From an uncultured Chloroflexota bacterium (GTDB taxonomy: Bacteria > Chloroflexota > Chloroflexia > Thermomicrobiales > UBA6265), in NCBI GenBank assembly GCA_937870845.1, contig CALMZR010000334.1, forward strand, positions 1 to 35,480: a stretch of 35,480 nt of DNA, written 5' to 3'. Of this stretch, positions 31,182-35,480 are shown piece after piece (the first letter of the stretch is position 1; every line of letters begins with the position of its first letter). The notes beneath the pieces were generated by a model. It was not told the origin of the DNA, did no database searches, and worked only from the letters and a program-made list of their open reading frames with translations. The position numbers and the translations under genes are program-made.

Positions 31182-34100
31182 TCACGCTTCTTCGAAGCCG
31201 CTGCCGCGGAACTTGAGCGCGCTGGCGTTTTCGCTGACGGTGCGTACGACGTGCTCCGGGGCCCCTTCGGGCAGCTCCGCTTCGATCTCCAGCGTCAGGC
31301 GGACGCTGGCCCGCGGCAGCGCGGTCAGGTGCTGCACCACCTCCTGCACGATCGTGCCGGCGTCCCGCACGGCGCGCACCGCGTCGATCTCCACCGAGCC
31401 GTAGTAGCGGCGCTTGAGCGGGAGTAGCACGGGCCCGGTTGGCCCCGTGACGCCGGTCCCGCCGGTGGGGCCGGTAACCGCGGTCTGGCCCGTGGGACTC
31501 GTGGCTCCGGTCGGTCCAGTGGGACCGATCCGATCGAGTTCCCGCCGCGCGACTGCCGGCCGCACCACGACGCCGCGGTCGTCGAACGGGACCACGGTGT
31601 GTTGGCCGGGTTTCAGCCCGACGTACCGGCCCTCGGCGTCGTCCCAGCGCTCGGCGTAGGCGAAGGTTTCCGATTCCCACAGCATCTCGGCCGTGCCGCG
31701 CCCGACGGTGGCCGGGATGACCCGTTCCGGGTCGGTCAGCCGCTGCAGGTAGAGGTACTGGGCGTAGTCATCGACGAGCTGGCGCACCGAGACGTGATCG
31801 CCGCGCCAGAGGGGGATGTGGTCGAGCTTGTCGCGCAGGTTCGTTGGACCGTAGAGGTCGGTGATGAGACCTTCGGACTTCAACTTGCGCAGCGCGCGGG
31901 CGGCGAGCGTGCCGTCGCTCTGGCCGCCTTGCAAGCGCAGCTCGCGCCACTCGACCGGGCCGTTCGGCTCTTGCTCCGGGACCAGCAACCAGTTGAAGGT
32001 CTCCGGGATGCGCTGGTCGACGACCTTGGCGGCGTCATCCTGCTTCGATTTGGCCTGGTTCTGCTGGAAGGGATCGAGATTGAGCGGGTCGCGCTCCTTG
32101 TAGATCTGCTCCCAGGCAAGGAAGAGCCGCACCCCCTCCTTCAACTCTTCCAGCCGGGTGCGGTCGGGCGCCAGGAAGACGACCGCATTGCCGTAGCGGC
32201 GTGGGCTTTCGCCCCGCCGTTTCAGAACGGCCTCCGCGGCCACGCGCGCGGGGCTGGCGGCATCGCGGCCGGTGTGGGGGAAATCGGGGCCGAGGACGAC
32301 GAGCCGCGTCTCCCGCTCGTCGGGGACGTCGCTGCCCGCTGCCGCGTAGTGGTGGACGCGCAGCGGGTCGCTGCCGATCCGCGCCGCGGCTTTCACCCGT
32401 TCCACGATGTGGTTGGCGACCAGGTAGTCGTCGATTTGGCCGGCGCGATCCTGGGCCAGACGGGTGACGCTCGGTTTGGTGTCGAACCAGTAGCGGCCCT
32501 CGTTGACGTACAGATGCGTGGCGTCGTTGGAGAGCCGGCGCAGCGCGTCACCGAAGGTGGCCACCGTTTCGCCCGGCTGCGCCGAGCCGAGTTTCACGCT
32601 CTGGTCGGTGATGCCCGGGTTCCCGGCACGCAGCGACGGCGCCGTGCCCAGGTAGAGCGTGCGGGCGACCCGTCGCGCCGCGGAGTAGCGGCCAAAATTG
32701 TTGCTTTCGCGGTCGACCTGGAGGGGCAACGAATTGGGGCCATCGACGTCCTGCTCAATGACCGGCACCCAGTTGTCGTCGAGGTAACGGGTGAGCTCGG
32801 CCTGGACTTGCAGATCGCCGACCGGGACGCTGGCCGGCATGATCAGCAGCCCCTGATCGCCGCTCTCCCACAGATCGTGGATGACCGCGGCCATCAAGCG
32901 CAGCACGCCGCGGGTGCGCTGGAACTTTTCGAGCGTCGACCACTCGGTGTAGAGACGGTCGAAGAGCTCGGGGTGGACGGGGTAGGCCGATTCCAGGCGC
33001 TGTCGATACCCCGCCTCGCGGGTCTGCGGTGGGAAATCGCCAACCTGATCGGCATAGAGTTTCATGTACGCCTTGACCACGGCGTCGCGCGCCGCGAACT
33101 TGTCCTGGTCGGCGATGGGTGCGAAGAGGCGGCGGCGGACGATCTCGAACCCTTCTTCGGTGCTGGCCGGCCGCCAGGGGGATTGCATGCGGCCGAAGAT
33201 GTTGCGCAACCGCTCCAGCGCGGCGCGGCCCCCCTCGCCGCCGATCTCGATGTCGGACGACGGCAAGGTGGCCACCACCAGCGTCCCTGTCGCCTGCCTC
33301 GCTGCCTCGGTGAGCGACTGGATGAAGGTCAGATTGGCGTCGAACGAGCCGCCGGGGAGATCGTCGGTGCGGTAGAGCTGGCGGATGTAGGCAACCAGCT
33401 CGTCGATGAGGATCAGCGCCGGGGAGGCGACGTCGAACAGCTCTTTGAGCAGATCGGAGCCGGGGTTGACCCCGTTGCGGTCGGCGGCGGCGATCAGGGC
33501 GTAGCCGTCGGAGCCGGCGAGCTGCCAGGCCAATTCACCCCAGAGCGTGTGCGCTTCCGTGCCGTCCGGTTTGCGCCGCGTCTGCCCGGGTGAAAGCGCG
33601 GTGCCGACGAGCACGGCCCGGTTTGCCTCTTCCGGCAGGTAGCCATCGGCGCGCTTCGTGACCTGCTCCAGGTTCGGTAATCGTGCGATCGGCGTGCCGG
33701 AGAAGAGGTGGTAGAGGGCCAGCATGGCGTGGGTCTTGCCGCCGCCGAAGTTGGTCTGCAATTCGACGACCGGATCGCCCCCCGCGCCGGCGATGCGGAG
33801 GATGGCGTCGGCCATGAGCGCTTCCAGGCCCTCGGTGACGAAGGTGCGGCGGAAGAACTCGACCGGGTCGCGGTATTCGTCGGCGCCCTGCCCGGCGTGG
33901 ACCTGGCCGAGATCGGCCGCGAACTCGGCGGCCTGATAGCGGCCGGAAGCGACGTCGGGGTGGGGAGTGACGATCTCCCGCCACGGGCGCAGACCGGCCA
34001 GGGACGTGCCCTCGCTGACGGGCGCCGCGGCGCGGCTACGCGTCTGCTGGCGGGCCTGCTCGGCGATCATGGTGCGGAACAGCTCGGTGCGGATCTGGGT

Positions 34101-34478
34101 GACCTCGGCGGCCGGCGCCGGCGCGCCGACGGCGGCGAGGAGGCGGGAGGCGGAATCGAGCATGCGCTGGGTGTCTTCCGAATTGAACGGCTCCTGGTGC
34201 GCCCAGCGGTTGCGGAAGGCCAGCAATTCGCCGCTGAGATTGCGCTCCAGATCGCCCAGCGGCTCGCGGAAGACGCCGTTCCAGTTGTCGATGAGCAGCC
34301 GCAACTGAATCATGACGTCGAGGGCGTCCGGTTTCGTCGCTTGCGGGTATTTCTGCTGCGCCTGCGGCCACCAGCCGGGTCCCAGTTTGCCGCGCATCTG
34401 CTGGATGACGAACGGGTTCAAGCCGACCTTCAGCAGATCGAAGGCGCGGGTGACGCGCTCGCTATTGGTGATGGCCAT
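31182..34478 (-). CDS. Swt1-type HEPN plus DUF499 AAA ATPase, defence-associated
   Basis: A 1098-residue protein. Residues about 1-120 resemble a Swt1-family HEPN domain with Arg89-x4-His94 (FRNRWAHQEPFNSED), the usual RNase-type or RNA-binding motif of HEPN. The DUF499 ATPase follows with Walker A FGGGKTH at 244-250 and Walker B ALILIDE at 354-360, then a long helical region. Near the C-terminus, residues 985-1015 are a collagen-like Gly-Pro-Thr stretch before a final domain (RYYGSVEIDAVRAVRDAGTI). DUF499 ATPases occur with DUF1156 methylases and helicases in antiphage loci such as Hma (family knowledge). No such partner is visible here. ATG 34478 has AAGGAGT upstream. Confidence 0.88.
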   Translation of the reverse strand: MAITNSERVTRAFDLLKVGLNPFVIQQMRGKLGPGWWPQAQQKYPQATKPDALDVMIQLRLLIDNWNGVFREPLGDLERNLSGELLAFRNRWAHQEPFNSEDTQRMLDSASRLLAAVGAPAPAAEVTQIRTELFRTMIAEQARQQTRSRAAAPVSEGTSLAGLRPWREIVTPHPDVASGRYQAAEFAADLGQVHAGQGADEYRDPVEFFRRTFVTEGLEALMADAILRIAGAGGDPVVELQTNFGGGKTHAMLALYHLFSGTPIARLPNLEQVTKRADGYLPEEANRAVLVGTALSPGQTRRKPDGTEAHTLWGELAWQLAGSDGYALIAAADRNGVNPGSDLLKELFDVASPALILIDELVAYIRQLYRTDDLPGGSFDANLTFIQSLTEAARQATGTLVVATLPSSDIEIGGEGGRAALERLRNIFGRMQSPWRPASTEEGFEIVRRRLFAPIADQDKFAARDAVVKAYMKLYADQVGDFPPQTREAGYRQRLESAYPVHPELFDRLYTEWSTLEKFQRTRGVLRLMAAVIHDLWESGDQGLLIMPASVPVGDLQVQAELTRYLDDNWVPVIEQDVDGPNSLPLQVDRESNNFGRYSAARRVARTLYLGTAPSLRAGNPGITDQSVKLGSAQPGETVATFGDALRRLSNDATHLYVNEGRYWFDTKPSVTRLAQDRAGQIDDYLVANHIVERVKAAARIGSDPLRVHHYAAAGSDVPDERETRLVVLGPDFPHTGRDAASPARVAAEAVLKRRGESPRRYGNAVVFLAPDRTRLEELKEGVRLFLAWEQIYKERDPLNLDPFQQNQAKSKQDDAAKVVDQRIPETFNWLLVPEQEPNGPVEWRELRLQGGQSDGTLAARALRKLKSEGLITDLYGPTNLRDKLDHIPLWRGDHVSVRQLVDDYAQYLYLQRLTDPERVIPATVGRGTAEMLWESETFAYAERWDDAEGRYVGLKPGQHTVVPFDDRGVVVRPAVARRELDRIGPTGPTGATSPTGQTAVTGPTGGTGVTGPTGPVLLPLKRRYYGSVEIDAVRAVRDAGTIVQEVVQHLTALPRASVRLTLEIEAELPEGAPEHVVRTVSENASALKFRGSGFEEA
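31434..31526 (-). repeat. Collagen-like Gly-X-Y coding repeat inside the DUF499 gene
   Basis: The 93 bases encode residues 985-1015, ten triplets dominated by GPT, GAT, GQT, GGT and GVT, with SPT and AVT as imperfect ones. The DNA is a degenerate nine-base repeat (GGCCCGGTT-like on the plus strand). It replaces what is normally a short flexible linker before the C-terminal domain. Confidence 0.8.
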
Positions 34479-34835
34479 GGCGATAGACTCCTTGAGCGAA
34501 CCCTAGTGAACCCTCACCCCAAGCCCCGAGAAACCCTCACCCCAAGCCCCGAGAAACCCTCACCCCAACCCCTCTCCCATTGCGATGGGAGAGGGGCGCC
34601 ATCGCTGACGCGCTGAAAAAGCGAGAATCCCTCACCCCAACCCCCTCCCATTGCGATGGGAGAGGGGCTCGGTGACGGCGAGGGTGGAGTTGATCAGGGG
34701 ACGGGGATTTGGTGTGGCTGCCATTCCGGCCTCCACGCTCCCTTCTCCGATCGCAATGGGAGAAGGGTTGGGGATGAGGGGCGTTCGGCGCGAAGGCGTT
34801 TCGCAAACGTTGCCGCCGTTTGCGAAACTGCCGGC
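34479..34835. repeat. Gene-free stretch filled with dispersed palindromic repeats
   Basis: This 357-base space contains several copies of one repeat family and no credible gene. Around 34507-34565 AACCCTCACCCCAAGCCCCG is repeated in tandem. A perfect hairpin CCCCTCTCCCAT-TGCG-ATGGGAGAGGGG spans 34569-34596. A shorter copy lies at 34628-34669, and an inverted copy (GGGAGAAGGGTTGGGGATGA) at about 34738-34780. The promoter of the DUF499 gene should lie here but no convincing box is seen. Confidence 0.75.
34798..34828. promoter_or_regulatory. Perfect 12-bp inverted repeat at the DUF559 start
   Basis: GTTTCGCAAACG (34798-34809) and CGTTTGCGAAAC (34817-34828) are exact reverse complements around TTGCCGC. 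It ends seven bases before the ATG at 34836, where a ribosome site would be expected but none is evident. As DNA it could be an operator; as RNA it could restrict ribosome access. Its AT-richer arms stand out from the GC-rich palindromes next to it. Confidence 0.6.
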
Positions 34836-35243
34836 ATGACGCGGGAACGGTTCCGACACCGACACAACGTGCCGGCCGCGCGCGATCCGCGCGGCCGGCA
34901 GACATCCGCCGAAGCGCTGCTTTGGCAGGCACCGCGCAATCGCCGCCTGGCGGGGCTGAAGTTCCGGCGGCAGCACCCCATCGGCCCATTCGTCGTGGAC
35001 TTCTGCTGCCCGGATGTCCGGCTCGTCATTGAGCTCGATGGCGGCGTCCACGCCAGCCAGCACGAGGACGATGCCGCGCGGGAAGCCCTGCTGGCAAAGG
35101 CGGGCTACCTGGTGATGCGGTTTCCCAACGAGGCGATCGCCGCGGGCCTTCCTGGCGTGCTGGCCGCCATCCAGACCGCGGCAGCCGCGCAGCCGGCGCG
35201 GCCTGGCGTCGCGCCGTACCGCGCCGGGAGGTGGGAGGAATGA
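34836..35243 (+). CDS. DUF559-domain endonuclease-like protein
   Basis: A 135-residue protein of the DUF559/very-short-patch-repair-like PD-(D/E)XK fold. RQTSAEALLWQAPRNRRLAG and LKFRRQHPIGPFVVDFCCPD are followed by VRLVIELDGGVHASQ; Asp55, Glu66 and Asp68 are the probable active-site acids. The end of the domain is YLVMRFPNEAI. These small nucleases are widespread and their biological role is unclear; repair, mobile-element or defence roles have been suggested. It diverges from the DUF499 gene. ATG 34836 is the first start after the hairpin; no strong ribosome site is visible. Confidence 0.88.
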   Translation: MTRERFRHRHNVPAARDPRGRQTSAEALLWQAPRNRRLAGLKFRRQHPIGPFVVDFCCPDVRLVIELDGGVHASQHEDDAAREALLAKAGYLVMRFPNEAIAAGLPGVLAAIQTAAAAQPARPGVAPYRAGRWEE

Positions 35244-35270
35244 GAGATCCTCTGTTCCAGACCAACTGAC

Positions 35271-35365
35271 GGCCCTCACCCCAACCCCTCTGACGGCCCT
35301 CACCCCGACCCCTCTGACGGCCCTCACCCCAACCCCTCTCCCATTGCGATGGGAGAGGGGCTCTT
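35271..35365. repeat. Tandem and palindromic copy of the CCCCTCTCCC repeat family
   Basis: Three head-to-tail copies of a CCCTCACCCC[A/G]ACCCCTCT lead-in are followed by the perfect hairpin CCCCTCTCCCAT-TGCG-ATGGGAGAGGGG (35333-35360) and CTCTTT. It lies between the DUF559 gene and the next start and could serve as a terminator for the former. Confidence 0.75.
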
Positions 35366-35397
35366 TGGCGCGTGGGTTGACGGGGTTGGCAGGCGGG

Positions 35398-35480
35398 ATG
35401 CGCATGACGGATTCTGTTATGTCGCTTTCCATTGGGGAGGCGCGGGCGTTGGCGACGATCGCGTCGCGGCTGGATCGGAG
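35398..35480 (+). CDS. Start of an unidentified protein, cut by the window end
   Basis: An open frame begins ATG-CGC-ATG-ACG at 35398 (alternative ATG 35404) after GGCAGGCGGG and reads MRMTDSVMSLSIGEARALAT followed by IASRLDR to the end. The LSIGEARALA pattern recalls the N-terminus of winged-helix DNA-binding/YcaQ-like glycosylase proteins, but 27 residues are too few to assign it. Confidence 0.45.
   Translation, partial: MRMTDSVMSLSIGEARALATIASRLDR

Noticed and set aside
35271-35365. Attachment site or integration scar
   Set aside because: The tandem copies are members of a palindromic repeat family found elsewhere in the window, and there is no integrase or tRNA gene beside them.

Overview
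The window is mostly GC-rich DNA with dense, mainly co-directional genes, frequent 1-4 base start/stop overlaps, GTG/TTG starts and many short intergenic palindromes. Gene content (paralogous family 5 oligopeptide-type ABC importers next to M20/M24/M28-like hydrolases, phosphotriesterase-family and isochorismatase-like enzymes, dispersed CCCCTCTCCC palindromes) suggests a Thermomicrobia/Sphaerobacter-like Chloroflexota. That is inference from style and gene families; no rRNA or clean phylogenetic marker of the main genome is present.

The left end does not fit. Bases 1 to about 433 are AT-richer and encode, on the minus strand, the C-terminal part of ribosomal protein L1, most like Patescibacteria (Saccharibacteria-type). 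It runs without a stop into a 5'-truncated cpaB on the plus strand. This looks like an assembly chimera. The cpaB-tadA-tadB run (425-3589) stops before the expected tadC, where a structured cloverleaf-like repeat begins (3634-3742), so a second join near 3600 is possible.

The region 3757-22736 is a transport and hydrolysis island. An M24 peptidase on the minus strand diverges from a long plus-strand run: importer 1 (binding protein, two permeases), an M28-like protein, a PqqD-like small protein, an M20-like protein, an isochorismatase-like protein, a phosphotriesterase-family enzyme, a tandem isochorismatase, importer 2 (binding protein, two permeases), an amidohydrolase, then a GntR regulator and an SDR dehydrogenase. 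The two importers are clear paralogues and no ATP-binding subunit is present. Several hydrolase homologues have lost catalytic or metal-binding residues while neighbours of the same type keep theirs, so the island mixes active enzymes with predicted pseudoenzymes.

The region 22971-29304 holds a secreted NTF2-like protein divergent from a GH13 trehalose-synthase-like enzyme, then a B12-binding-domain radical SAM protein, a ureohydrolase and a SelA-like PLP enzyme. The radical SAM gene is probably a selenoprotein: its apparent stop TGA at 26955-26957 is followed in frame by codons giving a Cys-Sec-Ala-Glu-Pro tail and by a compact hairpin at bSECIS spacing. The ureohydrolase/PLP pair is flanked on both sides by inverted heptamer arrays.

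The right end (29560-35480) has an ECF sigma/anti-sigma pair, a convergent 1098-residue HEPN-DUF499 ATPase of the type found in antiphage loci, carrying a collagen-like Gly-X-Y insertion, a DUF559 endonuclease-like gene just behind a perfect 12-bp hairpin, dispersed palindromic repeats, and the first codons of another gene.
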